Below the pieces are notes generated by a model. It was not told the origin of the DNA and did not search any database. It was given only the letters and a program-made list of their open reading frames with translations. From contig OZ243043.1 of NCBI GenBank assembly GCA_965212075.1, positions 620,001 to 684,000 of the forward strand: 64,000 nucleotides of DNA, given 5' to 3'. This document shows positions 1 to 9,072 of this stretch, in pieces. The translations under genes were made by a program, and so were the position numbers. The DNA is from CBDBUR01 sp965212075 (GTDB lineage Bacteria > Pseudomonadota > Alphaproteobacteria > JAPOUT01 > G958296285). Numbering within the stretch: the first letter of the stretch is position 1; the number at the start of each line of letters is the position of its first letter.

Positions 1-374
1 ATCGTCAGGCAGGCAACCGAAACGGCTACCATCGCCTCCATCTCAACGCCGGTGCGCGAGACCGTCCGCGCCACCGCCGCGACAGTAATCCGATCTTTTT
101 CAAAAGAAAAATCCACGCCGATATGATCCAGCGCCAAAGAATGGCAGAGCGGAATCAGCGCGGCGGTTTTTTTAGCCGCCATAATCCCCGCAAGCCGCGC
201 AGCCGCCAAAACATCGCCTTTAGCGATATTGGCTTCGCGGATCGCCGCAAGCGTCTCAGGCTTCATCTGCACCGCGCCGCGCGCTTCGGCTTCGCGCAGG
301 CTTTCGGGCTTGGCCGAAACATCCACCATCTGGGCAGCGCCATCCGGCGATATATGGGAAAGCTTTTTGCTCAT
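1..374 (-). CDS. moaC: Cyclic pyranopterin monophosphate synthase MoaC (3' end outside window)
   Basis: MoaC converts the 3',8-cyclo-GTP made by MoaA into cyclic pyranopterin monophosphate in molybdenum cofactor synthesis. The minus-strand frame from the ATG at 374-372 stays open to the left edge and gives about 124 residues. It shows the family N-terminus (LSHISPDGAAQMVDVS), the LCHSLAL segment that matches the conserved LCHPL motif, and GVEMEAM near the break. The start codon overlaps the trpC stop in an ATGA arrangement, so it is translated behind the trp genes. The C-terminal part lies outside the window. Identification is firm; only completeness is unknown. Confidence 0.93.
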   Translation of the reverse strand, partial: MSKKLSHISPDGAAQMVDVSAKPESLREAEARGAVQMKPETLAAIREANIAKGDVLAAARLAGIMAAKKTAALIPLCHSLALDHIGVDFSFEKDRITVAAVARTVSRTGVEMEAMVAVSVACLT

Positions 375-1174
375 TGCCTGTCTCTTAAAATAAGCTCTTG
401 CAATTTTTTTGTGATATTTTTTTCTCTCATCAAAGTTTCGCCGATCAGGAAGGCGCTGACATTGATATCAAGCATCCGTTCAATATCCGCGCGGGTCGCG
501 ATGCCACTCTCGCAGATGACCAGCCGGTCCGCAGGCACAAGGGGTGCAAGCCGCTTCGTAATCGCAAGATCGGTCGTGAATCGCTTGAGGTCGCGATTAT
601 TAATGCCGATGAGCTTGGTGTCCAGCATCAAAGCGCGCTCAAGATCACGTTCGTCATGGACTTCGGGCAGCACATCCATGCCCCAGCCTTGCGCGGCGGC
701 GGCGAGTTCGGCGGCTTGGCCGTCATCAAGCGCGCGCATAATCAGCAGGATGCAGTCAGCGCCGAGCGCGCGCGCCAGCGCCATCTGCCAGACATCGTAA
801 AAGAAATCCTTGCATAAAACCGGCAGGCCGCAGGCCTTGCGCGCTTGGGTCAGATAATCGCCCTGACCTTGAAAAAACCGCTCATCGGTCAGCACCGACA
901 GGCAGGCCGCGCCGCCTTGCTCGCTGGCACGAGCGAGCGCGGCGGGGTCAAAACTTTCGCGGATGAGGCCGCGTGAAGGCGACGCCTTTTTGAGCTCGGC
1001 GATGATCGCAACATCATTTGCTGATTTTTTCCGCAAAGTTTCCGCGAAAGGGCGCAGAGGCGGCGCGGCGCGCGCGGCCTGTTCCAAGCGAAGCAGAGGC
1101 TGGTTTTTTTTGCCCTGTGCGATCTCCTGATGTTTGTGCCGGGCGATGGTGGTTAAAATATCGGCTTCATTCAT
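371..1174 (-). CDS. trpC: Indole-3-glycerol phosphate synthase
   Basis: TrpC closes the indole ring in tryptophan synthesis, using CdRP to make indole-3-glycerol phosphate. The 267-residue protein is a TIM barrel with KKASPSRG at residues 62-69, the catalytic CKDF at 121-124, INNRDL at 191-196, CESGI at 221-225 and the phosphate-binding FLIGE near 242. The frame opens further upstream, but the ATG at 1174 is chosen because homology starts there and it overlaps the trpD stop by 8 nt. It is a stand-alone TrpC, with no TrpF fusion. It lies fourth in the trpEGDC order and overlaps moaC downstream. Confidence 0.96.
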   Translation of the reverse strand: MNEADILTTIARHKHQEIAQGKKNQPLLRLEQAARAAPPLRPFAETLRKKSANDVAIIAELKKASPSRGLIRESFDPAALARASEQGGAACLSVLTDERFFQGQGDYLTQARKACGLPVLCKDFFYDVWQMALARALGADCILLIMRALDDGQAAELAAAAQGWGMDVLPEVHDERDLERALMLDTKLIGINNRDLKRFTTDLAITKRLAPLVPADRLVICESGIATRADIERMLDINVSAFLIGETLMREKNITKKLQELILRDRQ

Positions 1175-2183
1175 TGGAGATTTTGATCCATTGATCCAGA
1201 GTTTTTGCGGCGCGGCCTGATGAGATGGCGTCTTTGGCTTGTTCAGCGCCTTGTTTGAGGTCATCGGCCTGACCGGCGACGATCAGCGCGCCGGCGGCGT
1301 TCAAGACGACGATATCATGGTAGGCGCCTTGCTGGCCAGCGAGCAGGCTTGTGAGGGCTTGGGCGTTGTCGGCGATCGCGCCGCCGGTGAGATCAGCGGG
1401 CTGGGCGCGAGGCAGACCGGCTTGTTCGGGGGTGATTTCGAAGCAGGTGATTTTGCCTTGATCCAATTGCGCGACGTGGCTGGGCGCGGTTGTGGTCAAT
1501 TCGTCCATGCCGTCATCGCCATGGACGACCCAAGCACGCTCGCAGCCGAGTTTTTGCAGCGCTTCGGCGATTGGTCTGACCCATTTTTGGTCAAACACGC
1601 CGGTGAATTGGCGTCTGACGCCCGCCGGATTGCATAAAGGCCCGATGAGATTAAAGATCGTGCGAAAACCCAAAGCGGCGCGCACCGGTGCGACATGGCG
1701 CATCGCGCTATGGTGATTTTGCGCGAACATAAAGCCGATGCCCGCGCTTTGGATGGAGCGCTCAAACGCGCTTCTATCAAGGTTGACGCCTAGGTGAGCG
1801 AGCAGATCCGCTGAGCCGGATTTTGAAGATTGCGCGCGGTTGCCATGTTTGGCGACCTTGACGCCGCAGGCCGCAAGCACCAAAGAGGCGGCGGTTGAAA
1901 TATTCAATGTGTTTTTCATATCGCCGCCGGTTCCGCAATTATCTATAGCATCATCGGGCGCTTTGACCGGCAGCATATTGCGGCGCATGATGAGCGCGGC
2001 GGCAGCGATCTCATCGGCCTGTTCGCCTAGCAGATGGAGCGCGGTCAAAAAAGAAGCGATCTGTGCTTCCTGCGCTTCGCCCGACATGATGAAGCCAAAA
2101 GCTTGTTCTATTTGTTCGGGCGCGGGCCGGTCTGCTCCGGCGGCGAGCGAAGCGAGCAGGGACTTAAAATCTTTCTCATCCAT
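1167..2183 (-). CDS. trpD: Anthranilate phosphoribosyltransferase
   Basis: TrpD transfers the phosphoribosyl group of PRPP to anthranilate. The 338-residue protein carries the PRPP-binding GTGGD at residues 84-88, NIST at 94-97, and KHGNRA at 112-117. An ATG at 2204 would add seven residues. The ATG at 2183 is preferred: it overlaps the trpG stop by 8 nt, the same geometry as trpD/trpC, and a purine-rich GAGGAAAG lies a suitable distance upstream. It sits between trpG and trpC in a fully overlapping operon. Confidence 0.96.
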   Translation of the reverse strand: MDEKDFKSLLASLAAGADRPAPEQIEQAFGFIMSGEAQEAQIASFLTALHLLGEQADEIAAAALIMRRNMLPVKAPDDAIDNCGTGGDMKNTLNISTAASLVLAACGVKVAKHGNRAQSSKSGSADLLAHLGVNLDRSAFERSIQSAGIGFMFAQNHHSAMRHVAPVRAALGFRTIFNLIGPLCNPAGVRRQFTGVFDQKWVRPIAEALQKLGCERAWVVHGDDGMDELTTTAPSHVAQLDQGKITCFEITPEQAGLPRAQPADLTGGAIADNAQALTSLLAGQQGAYHDIVVLNAAGALIVAGQADDLKQGAEQAKDAISSGRAAKTLDQWIKISNE

Positions 2184-2787
2184 TTTTTTTATTTCTTTCC
2201 TCATCCATTTTTTTACGCGACACGCCTGCGAGTTTCAAAAAGTTTTTCAGCAATCTGTGGCCGTTTTCGGTCGCGATGCTTTCGGGATGAAATTGAACGC
2301 CGTGAACATTATATTTCTTATGCCGCACGCCCATCAGCAGGCCGTCTTGGGTCCAAGCGCAGGCTTCCAGCATATCAGGCAAAGTAGCTTGGTCAATGAC
2401 AAGGGAATGATAGCGCGCCGCTGCAAAGTTTTGCGCCAGTCCGGCAAAGACGCCCTGATCGTCATGTTTGATGGCGCTCAATTTGCCATGCACCGGCGCG
2501 GGCGCGCGCGTGATCGCGCCGCCATAGGCCTGTCCGATCGCCTCATGCCCCAGACAGATGCCCAACATCGGAATATCCCTATTCTCCCTGACCAGATTAA
2601 GACTGATGCCCGCTTTATCAGGATCGCAAGGGCCGGGAGAAAAAATGATCGCCTCCGGCTTGAGGGCGAGCGCCTGCTCCACAGTGAGCGCGTCGTTGCG
2701 CCGGACATCGCAGGCCGCGCCCAGATCGCCTAGAAAATGAACGAGGTTCCAAGTGAAGCTGTCATAATTATCAATGAGCAGGATCAT
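2176..2787 (-). CDS. trpG: Anthranilate synthase glutamine amidotransferase component
   Basis: TrpG hydrolyses glutamine and passes ammonia to TrpE for anthranilate synthesis. The 203-residue class I amidotransferase has the nucleophile C78 in GICLGHE, the oxyanion-region SPGPCDP at 50-56, and the H167/E169 pair in FHPES. The C-terminal tail (about 190-203) is Lys/Arg-rich and runs over the trpD start region. It overlaps trpE at its start (ATGA). The gene is separate from trpE, unlike the trpE-trpG fusions of many Rhizobiales. Confidence 0.96.
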   Translation of the reverse strand: MILLIDNYDSFTWNLVHFLGDLGAACDVRRNDALTVEQALALKPEAIIFSPGPCDPDKAGISLNLVRENRDIPMLGICLGHEAIGQAYGGAITRAPAPVHGKLSAIKHDDQGVFAGLAQNFAAARYHSLVIDQATLPDMLEACAWTQDGLLMGVRHKKYNVHGVQFHPESIATENGHRLLKNFLKLAGVSRKKMDEERNKKNG

Positions 2788-4283
2788 TTAGCGGCCTCCG
2801 GCAGCGGCGCGAACTGGTGCGCCAGCTCGGCGGCGCGGTGCAGCGCTTTGGCCTTATTGACCGATTCCTGATATTCGCGCTCGGGTTCGGAATCGGCGAC
2901 GATGCCGCCGCCGGTCTGCACATAAAGCGTTTGATTTTTCAAAACCGCTGTGCGCAAAGTGATGCAGCTATCCATATGGCCATTGGCCGAAAAATAGCCA
3001 AGCGCACCGGCATAGACGCTGCGCTTTTCTTTTTCAAGCTCGGCGATAATTTCCATCGCGCGGATTTTCGGCGCGCCCGAAACGGTGCCTGCCGGAAAAC
3101 CGGCGAGCAGCGCCTCTAGCGCATCGCAGTCTTTTTTCAGCCGCCCGACAACGTTTGAGACGATGTGAATCAAATGAGATGTCCATTGCAGCGCAAATTG
3201 CTCGGTGACTTGCACCGAGCCAATTTCGGAAGCGCGCCCGACATCATTGCGTCCGAGGTCAAGCAGCATCAAATGTTCGGCGCGCTCTTTGGGGTCAGCC
3301 AGCAAAGCTTGACCGGCCTGCTGGTCTTTTTCTGCGCTGCCAGTTCTTGATGCGGTGCCGGCAACCGGACGAATCGTCACTTGATTATCTTCGCAGCGCA
3401 CAAGAACTTCGGGGCTTGAGCCGACGACATCAAAATCATCAAAGTTCATAAAAAACAGATAGGGCGAAGGATTAATCCGCCGCAGCGCGCGATAAAGCGC
3501 AAAGCTGGGCAGCGGAAATGGCGTTTCAAAGCGCTGGCTTACGACCGCTTGGTAGATGTCGCCCTGATAAATATAATCAATCACGCGGCGCACCATGTCG
3601 AGAAATGCAGGCTTGCCGATGTTGGACTGCGGCACCACATTAATCTCTGGCGCGGGCGCGGTGGGATATATCAGCGCTTTTGACAGAGCTTGTCTCATCT
3701 CTTCAAGCACGTTTTGACCCTGCGCGAACGCCTCTTGCGCAGACATATCTTTGCGCGGTCTGACAATCGCCAGCAATTTGATCTGGCCTTTGAGATTATC
3801 AAACAGCACCATGCGTGATGGCCGCACAAAAATACTGTCCGGCAGGCCGAGCGCATCATGCGGCACCGCAGGAAGGTTTTCAACGAAACGCGCCATGTCA
3901 TAGCCCAGATAGCCAAACAGCCCCGCAGATACGGAAGGCAGATCATCAGGCAGATCAAAGGCCGTCTGCGCAATTAAAGCGCGCAGCGATTCCAGAGGCG
4001 GGCGGGGGTCAAACGCGAACTGGTCGGGATCGCTCTGCGCGCGCTCATTGACTTCAACCTGTCCCGCGCGCACACGCCAAATCAAATCAGGGGCGAGCCC
4101 GATGACCGAATAGCGGCCACGCCGCTCGCCATCCTCTGCCGATTCCAGCAAAAAGCCATAGCGCGCGCGGCCAACGCCCAGCTTCAATCCCGCCGAGATC
4201 GGCGTTTCAAGATCAGCGGCCAGATCAAGACTGAGAATTTGCGCCTGTCCCGCATCATAAAGCTGCTGGAATGCGCTCTTCAT
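2784..4283 (-). CDS. trpE: Anthranilate synthase component I
   Basis: TrpE makes anthranilate from chorismate with ammonia from TrpG. The 499-residue protein shows the LLES motif at 45-48, which in the family contributes to tryptophan feedback inhibition, GSSPE at 288-292, RPVAGT at 305-310, DLGRND at 342-347 and PAGTVSGAPK at 397-406, the chorismate-binding core. Length is normal. The start overlaps the ppiD stop (ATGA), so there is no space for a trp leader or attenuator in front of it. Expression probably depends on a promoter upstream of ppiD. Confidence 0.97.
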   Translation of the reverse strand: MKSAFQQLYDAGQAQILSLDLAADLETPISAGLKLGVGRARYGFLLESAEDGERRGRYSVIGLAPDLIWRVRAGQVEVNERAQSDPDQFAFDPRPPLESLRALIAQTAFDLPDDLPSVSAGLFGYLGYDMARFVENLPAVPHDALGLPDSIFVRPSRMVLFDNLKGQIKLLAIVRPRKDMSAQEAFAQGQNVLEEMRQALSKALIYPTAPAPEINVVPQSNIGKPAFLDMVRRVIDYIYQGDIYQAVVSQRFETPFPLPSFALYRALRRINPSPYLFFMNFDDFDVVGSSPEVLVRCEDNQVTIRPVAGTASRTGSAEKDQQAGQALLADPKERAEHLMLLDLGRNDVGRASEIGSVQVTEQFALQWTSHLIHIVSNVVGRLKKDCDALEALLAGFPAGTVSGAPKIRAMEIIAELEKEKRSVYAGALGYFSANGHMDSCITLRTAVLKNQTLYVQTGGGIVADSEPEREYQESVNKAKALHRAAELAHQFAPLPEAAK

Positions 4284-6175
4284 CTGACGTTTTGCGTCAA
4301 TGTATCAAAAGCGAGCTTTACGTTTTCCTGATGAACCGTCAGCCCATATTCATCTTGGACGCTGGCGATATATTGCGAGATGAGCTCATTGGCGTATAAT
4401 GTTTTTAGCTCCTGCCTTATGCTGTTTTTCAGTGCGCGACGATCCTGCGCGCTCGTCTGCGCTGCGCGCGCCCGCGCTACGCGCAGCACGATGATCTCTC
4501 CCGACTTGACGCCCGCGCCTTTGAGGAAGGCGCCGATTGGCGCGCGATGAAGCGCCTCAACGAGGTCTTCGGTCAAAACATCGCTTTTGGCAAAACGCGC
4601 CAGCGGCGGCGTTCGCGAAATTTTTTGTTTCGTCAAGCTTTTGAGTGTTGCGCCTAGCGAGCCTTTTTGAATCATCTCTTCAGCAAGCTGTGCCAATTTT
4701 TTTTGCCGCTCTTCACGCTGCCAAATGCGCAATGCTTTGGCGCGCACTTGAGATAGGGTTTGAGTCTGTGCAGGCGTGATTTCAGTTACTTCAAGCCAAT
4801 AATAGCCATTATTCTGTGTGCGCGCGACAGCGAGGTCTTCATTTTGAGATGAGGAAAAAACCCGCTGAATGAGGCCATCAATTTTTGGCAATTTTTTGGG
4901 AAGCTTGGCGGCGGCCTGCAAGTCGTTGACGCTGAATATGCGGCCATATTTTTTTGCAATCTGCGCCAGACTGTCACCTGAAGCGCGGCCATCTTCAATA
5001 AGATTATGCACGGCATAAATTTCATCCTGCGCTTCATCAAGCAAAAGCCGCTGATGAATTTCTTTTTTGACCTCACGAAATGATTTTTGCTTCGCGCGCT
5101 TTATATCTTGCACATGAAGCAAGATGGCACCGAAGGGGCCGTCAACCACTTGGCTGACATCGCCTTTGCGCAGTTTTTTTGCTGCTTGCGCGACAGATAG
5201 TGACAGATATTCATTTTCGGTGAGCCAGCCTAATGTAATGTCATCTTGGGAAAGCTTGCGCGCTTTGGCGATTTTGTCAAAGCGCGTGCCGCGATCTATT
5301 TTACGCCGTGCTTCTTGCGCGGTTTTTTTGTTGGGGAAAATAATTTGCTGCACGAGGCGCTGTTCGAGCGTTGAGAACTGCGCGATGCGCGCATCATATT
5401 CCTGCCGGATGCGCGCCGCCGGAATTTTAATTGATGAGAAAAAATCTTTTGGTTCAAGAACAAGAAGCAAAAAGCTGCGCTGCTCTTTTTGCTGAAAGAG
5501 GTGAGAGCGCGCGGCAATGAAGTTTTGCAGCACGTCATCTGCGGGCGGCTTTGGCAGTACCACAAGTTTTTGCCGAAGCACAGCATATTCCGCAATCCGG
5601 CGCGCATTTTGCGCTTTATAGATTTGGTCAATGAGCAAAGCGGGCGATCTCGGACGGGCGGTAAAAATCGTGATTAATTGGCGGCGCACATGCTCTTTTC
5701 TGCGCTGCTCGACGAAATCAATTTCAGTAATGCCCAGACTTTGAATCGCTTGTTCAAAATTGAGGCGATCAAAGCTGCCAAACGGTCCTTGAAAGATCGG
5801 GTCTTGGCGGATATTTTCAATAAGCGCCTGATCAGACACATCCAGCCCCAGCGTGCCAGCCGATTGTTCAAGCGCAGCTTGATTAAGCAGCAGCGCCAAG
5901 ACTTGCTGGTCAAGTCCATTTTGCCGCGCTTGAGCGATATTGAGCTCTTTGCCTTGCTGCCGCGTCTGCTGCTGCATCTGGTTAAAGGCGGCTCCAAAAG
6001 AGCGCTGGAATTGGCTCACGGCGATATGTTCGCTGCCGATTTTGGCGACGATCGGGTCGGGGGATCTGCCGAACACATCGCCAATGCCCCAGAGCGCGAA
6101 GATGCCAACAAGCAGAGCGATCAGGGTTTTGGCCATCCATCCGGCGACACTTTGTCTCAGGCGATTGAGCAGCAT
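4280..6175 (-). CDS. ppiD: PpiD/SurA-type periplasmic folding protein
   Basis: This 631-residue protein looks like PpiD, an inner-membrane-anchored chaperone of periplasmic and outer-membrane proteins related to parvulin peptidyl-prolyl isomerases. One N-terminal membrane segment lies at about residues 14-34, followed by a SurA_N-like helical domain with many Gln and Ala residues, a parvulin-like region around 270-360 and a helical C-terminal part. Whether the parvulin domain is catalytic cannot be judged; several PpiD proteins are not. It heads the trp gene run and diverges from tpiA across a 56-nt gap, a common arrangement in alphaproteobacteria. Confidence 0.85.
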   Translation of the reverse strand: MLLNRLRQSVAGWMAKTLIALLVGIFALWGIGDVFGRSPDPIVAKIGSEHIAVSQFQRSFGAAFNQMQQQTRQQGKELNIAQARQNGLDQQVLALLLNQAALEQSAGTLGLDVSDQALIENIRQDPIFQGPFGSFDRLNFEQAIQSLGITEIDFVEQRRKEHVRRQLITIFTARPRSPALLIDQIYKAQNARRIAEYAVLRQKLVVLPKPPADDVLQNFIAARSHLFQQKEQRSFLLLVLEPKDFFSSIKIPAARIRQEYDARIAQFSTLEQRLVQQIIFPNKKTAQEARRKIDRGTRFDKIAKARKLSQDDITLGWLTENEYLSLSVAQAAKKLRKGDVSQVVDGPFGAILLHVQDIKRAKQKSFREVKKEIHQRLLLDEAQDEIYAVHNLIEDGRASGDSLAQIAKKYGRIFSVNDLQAAAKLPKKLPKIDGLIQRVFSSSQNEDLAVARTQNNGYYWLEVTEITPAQTQTLSQVRAKALRIWQREERQKKLAQLAEEMIQKGSLGATLKSLTKQKISRTPPLARFAKSDVLTEDLVEALHRAPIGAFLKGAGVKSGEIIVLRVARARAAQTSAQDRRALKNSIRQELKTLYANELISQYIASVQDEYGLTVHQENVKLAFDTLTQNVR

Positions 6176-6231
6176 AAATATTTTCTTCTTGAGTGAATGA
6201 TGGGGGAATAATATAGATTTTAGGCCATAAT

Positions 6232-7056
6232 ATGCTAAAGGATTTTGAGAAAAAAGATTTTTGCGTGAAAAAGAGATTTTTAATTATTGGGAATTGGAAG
6301 ATGAACGGGCTGCGCGCGGCGCGGTCGGAGTTTGAGGCTATGCTTGAAGCGATGCCTACAGCGATGCCTACAGCGATGCCTACAGCGATGATAGCCGCAC
6401 AGCCTATTTGCGAGGTGGTGATTTGCCCACCGGCGACGCTGATTGCCGAATTTGCTGGCTTGGCGGGGGGTGTGGTTCGGATGGGGGGGCAGAACTGCCA
6501 CGCGCAGGCGTCTGGAGCGCATACGGGCGAGATCAGCGCTGAGATGCTCAAAGATTGCGGCGCAGATCTGGTCATTTGCGGCCATTCCGAGCGCCGGACG
6601 GAGCAGGGGGAGGCGAATGAGCTTGTCTGTGCCAAAGCGGCGGCGGCGATCAAAGCGGGGTTGAGGCCGGTCATCTGCGTCGGCGAGAGTAAGGCCGAAC
6701 GCGCGCGCGGCGAGACATTGGCGGTGCTCTCGCGGCAAGTGAAGGGGTCTATGCCGTCCGCTTCCCCATCTATACCTACTTTTTCGGTCGCCTATGAGCC
6801 GATCTGGGCGATTGGCACGGGCGCGGCGGCGCAACCTCAAGATATTGAGCAGGCACATGGATATATTGATCGTCTTTTAAGTGAAATCTATGGAGAGGCT
6901 CACCAAATTCCTATTCTTTATGGCGGTTCGGTGAAGCCTGAAAATGCGGCGCAGATCGCCGCCCTTGAGGGGGTCGGCGGCCTGCTCATCGGCGGAGCCT
7001 CCTTGAAAGCTGATCAGTTCCTGTCTATTATCCATTCATGCAAACAATTTTATTAA
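6232..7056 (+). CDS. tpiA: Triosephosphate isomerase with in-frame repeat insertion
   Basis: TpiA interconverts dihydroxyacetone phosphate and glyceraldehyde 3-phosphate. All active-site residues are present: N21 and K23 in NWKMNG, H118 in CGHSERR, E189 in YEPIWAIGTG, and the phosphate loop GGS at 231-233. From the ATG at 6232 it is 274 residues, longer than the usual 250 or so. A GTG at 6265 would start just before the first strand and may be the true start; neither has a convincing ribosome site. A 12-nt repeat adds MPTA units at residues 41-52 between helix 1 and strand 2. The 3' end overlaps secG by 19 nt. Confidence 0.95.
   Translation: MLKDFEKKDFCVKKRFLIIGNWKMNGLRAARSEFEAMLEAMPTAMPTAMPTAMIAAQPICEVVICPPATLIAEFAGLAGGVVRMGGQNCHAQASGAHTGEISAEMLKDCGADLVICGHSERRTEQGEANELVCAKAAAAIKAGLRPVICVGESKAERARGETLAVLSRQVKGSMPSASPSIPTFSVAYEPIWAIGTGAAAQPQDIEQAHGYIDRLLSEIYGEAHQIPILYGGSVKPENAAQIAALEGVGGLLIGGASLKADQFLSIIHSCKQFY
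6349..6390 (+). repeat. In-frame 12-nt tandem repeat inside tpiA
   Basis: The unit gcgatgcctaca occurs three times without mismatch (6349-6360, 6361-6372, 6373-6384), followed by a half unit gcgatg. It encodes repeated Ala-Met-Pro-Thr. The position corresponds to the surface loop after the first helix of the barrel, where insertion is likely tolerated. Confidence 0.97.
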
Positions 7057-7334
7057 TTTTTCATTTGCTTTTGGCGCTGACGATTATCGGCATGGTTCTG
7101 CTGCAGCGCACGGAGGGCGGCGCGCTGGGCATCGGCGGCGGCGACGGCTTGAAGACAGGCCGCGCGCCGGGCAATCCTCTTGCGCGCGCGACCGGCATTT
7201 TGGGCGCGATTTTTTTCCTGACCTCCATCGGCCTGACCCTGCTCGCCCAGCAGGAGCGCTCGGGCTCGGTGCTAGACGCCGCGCCGCCGGTTCAGCAATC
7301 TCCGACCATCCCCCAGCCCGATGCTAGCCAATAA
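7038..7334 (+). CDS. secG: Protein translocase subunit SecG
   Basis: SecG is a small subunit of the SecYEG translocon. The 98-residue protein has a first membrane helix at about 3-20, the conserved cytoplasmic loop LLQRTEGGALGIGGGDG, a second helix near 54-70, and a Pro/Gln-rich tail. It overlaps the 3' end of tpiA by 19 nt in another frame and probably depends on tpiA translation. The tpiA-secG-pyrG order is common in alphaproteobacteria. The stop codon lies inside a 15-nt duplication. Confidence 0.93.
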   Translation: MQTILLIFHLLLALTIIGMVLLQRTEGGALGIGGGDGLKTGRAPGNPLARATGILGAIFFLTSIGLTLLAQQERSGSVLDAAPPVQQSPTIPQPDASQ

Positions 7335-7357
7335 ACAAAAGCCCAATAAACAAAAGT
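7328..7357 (+). repeat. 15-nt direct duplication at the secG stop codon
   Basis: The sequence ccaataaacaaaag plus one base occurs twice back to back (7328-7342 and 7343-7357). The first copy contains the secG TAA stop. It opens the 103-nt secG-pyrG gap, in which I see no clear terminator or promoter. Confidence 0.9.
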
Positions 7358-7437
7358 TAAGACCAAATCGTCAAAAATCGTTAAAGCAGGACTCCCTTAT
7401 CCGCAGGAAGTGCGATAAGGTTGGGTAAGGTTTGTTT

Positions 7438-9072
7438 ATGACGCGCTATATTTTTATTACCGGCGGCGTGGTGTCTTCTTTGGGCAAGGGGATTGCTGCG
7501 GCGGCTCTGGGCGCGCTGTTGCAGGCGCGTGGTTATTCTGTGCGTCTGCGCAAGCTGGATCCTTATTTGAATGTTGATCCGGGCACGATGAGTCCGTCGC
7601 AGCATGGCGAGGTTTTCGTGACCGAAGACGGCGCCGAGACGGATTTGGATTTGGGTCATTATGAGCGTTTCACCGGCGTCAATTGTGCGCAGAGCGACAA
7701 TATGACGGCGGGGCGCATTTATCGCGAGATCATCCGCCGCGAGCGGCGCGGCGATTATCTGGGCGCGACGGTTCAAGTCATTCCGCATGTGACCGATATG
7801 ATCAAAGAATTCATCGTCAAAGATAATGACGGCATTGACTTTGTGCTGTGTGAGATTGGCGGCACGATCGGGGATATTGAGGGGCTGCCTTTCTTTGAAG
7901 CGATCCGCCAGTTGGGCAATAGTCTAAAGCCGGAGCAGACGGGGTTCATTCACTTGACCTTGCTGCCATTCATTGCGAGCGCCGGTGAGATGAAGACCAA
8001 GCCGACGCAGCATTCGGTCAAAGAGCTGCGTTCTATTGGCATCCAGCCGGATATTTTGCTCTGCCGCACCGAGCGCGCGATCCCGCCTGATGAGAGGCGC
8101 AAGATCGCGCTCTTTTGCAGTGTCCGCGAGGAGGCGGTCATTGAGGCGAGAGATGTTAGTTCAATCTATGAAGTGCCGCTGGTCTATCATCAAGAGGGGC
8201 TTGACCGGCAGATTTTATCTTGTCTGGGCATTAAAGAGCCGCCGACAATCAATCTCGGCAAATGGCATGAGATTATTTCACGCATCAACCAGCCCGATGG
8301 CGCGGTGCAGATCGCGGTGGTCGGCAAATATATGGATACGACTCTTGACGCCTATAAATCGCTGGCTGAGGCTCTGGTTCATGGCGGCATCGCCAATCGG
8401 GTGCGCGTCAATGTGAACTGGATCGACTCCGAAATTTTTGAAGGCGACAAACCGGCGATTCATTTTTTGGAGGGCGTCAATGGGATTATCGTACCCGGCG
8501 GCTTTGGGCAAAGAGGCGCGGAGGGCAAGATCGCCGCGACGCATTTCGCGCGCCTGCGCGAAGTCCCGTGGTTTGGGATATGTTTTGGCATGCAGATGGG
8601 CATGGTGGAAGCGGCGCGCAATCTCGTCGGGCTTGAGCGGGCGAGTTCATCGGAATTTGGCGTAGCCAGCAATCCGGTCATCGGCCTGATGACCGAGTGG
8701 CTCAAAGATGGCGAGGTCAATCGCCGCAACCGGCATAATGATCTGGGCGGCACGATGAGGCTGGGCGTCTATGAGGCGCGGCTCGCGCCTGACAGCCGGA
8801 TCGCGAAAATCTACGGCTCACAGCGTATTTATGAGCGCCACCGCCACCGCTACGAGCTCAACATCAATTATCGCGATTCATTTGCTGAAAAGGGGCTAGC
8901 CATCTCGGGCATTTCTCCCGACGGCCTGCTGCCCGAAACTGTGGAAATTAGCGACCATCCATGGTATATCGGAGTCCAATACCACCCCGAACTGCAATCA
9001 AGGCCGTTCGCGCCTCACCCTTTGTTTGCCTCTTTCATTGAAGCCGCCATCGCCCAAAGCCGCTTACTCTAA
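7438..9072 (+). CDS. pyrG: CTP synthase
   Basis: PyrG aminates UTP to CTP using ATP and glutamine. The 544-residue protein has the synthetase domain with the ATP loop SSLGKG at 13-18 and EIGGTIGDIE at 139-148, then a class I amidotransferase domain with nucleophile C382 in WFGICFGMQMG and a C-terminal HPE. An upstream TTG at 7432 is open, but the ATG at 7438 has the ribosome site taagg about seven bases ahead. The stop overlaps the kdsA start (TAATG). Confidence 0.97.
   Translation: MTRYIFITGGVVSSLGKGIAAAALGALLQARGYSVRLRKLDPYLNVDPGTMSPSQHGEVFVTEDGAETDLDLGHYERFTGVNCAQSDNMTAGRIYREIIRRERRGDYLGATVQVIPHVTDMIKEFIVKDNDGIDFVLCEIGGTIGDIEGLPFFEAIRQLGNSLKPEQTGFIHLTLLPFIASAGEMKTKPTQHSVKELRSIGIQPDILLCRTERAIPPDERRKIALFCSVREEAVIEARDVSSIYEVPLVYHQEGLDRQILSCLGIKEPPTINLGKWHEIISRINQPDGAVQIAVVGKYMDTTLDAYKSLAEALVHGGIANRVRVNVNWIDSEIFEGDKPAIHFLEGVNGIIVPGGFGQRGAEGKIAATHFARLREVPWFGICFGMQMGMVEAARNLVGLERASSSEFGVASNPVIGLMTEWLKDGEVNRRNRHNDLGGTMRLGVYEARLAPDSRIAKIYGSQRIYERHRHRYELNINYRDSFAEKGLAISGISPDGLLPETVEISDHPWYIGVQYHPELQSRPFAPHPLFASFIEAAIAQSRLL

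Noticed and set aside
1840..2733. A 297-residue plus-strand frame over trpD and trpG
   Set aside because: Antisense shadow of two conserved trp genes, with no recognisable motif or ribosome site.
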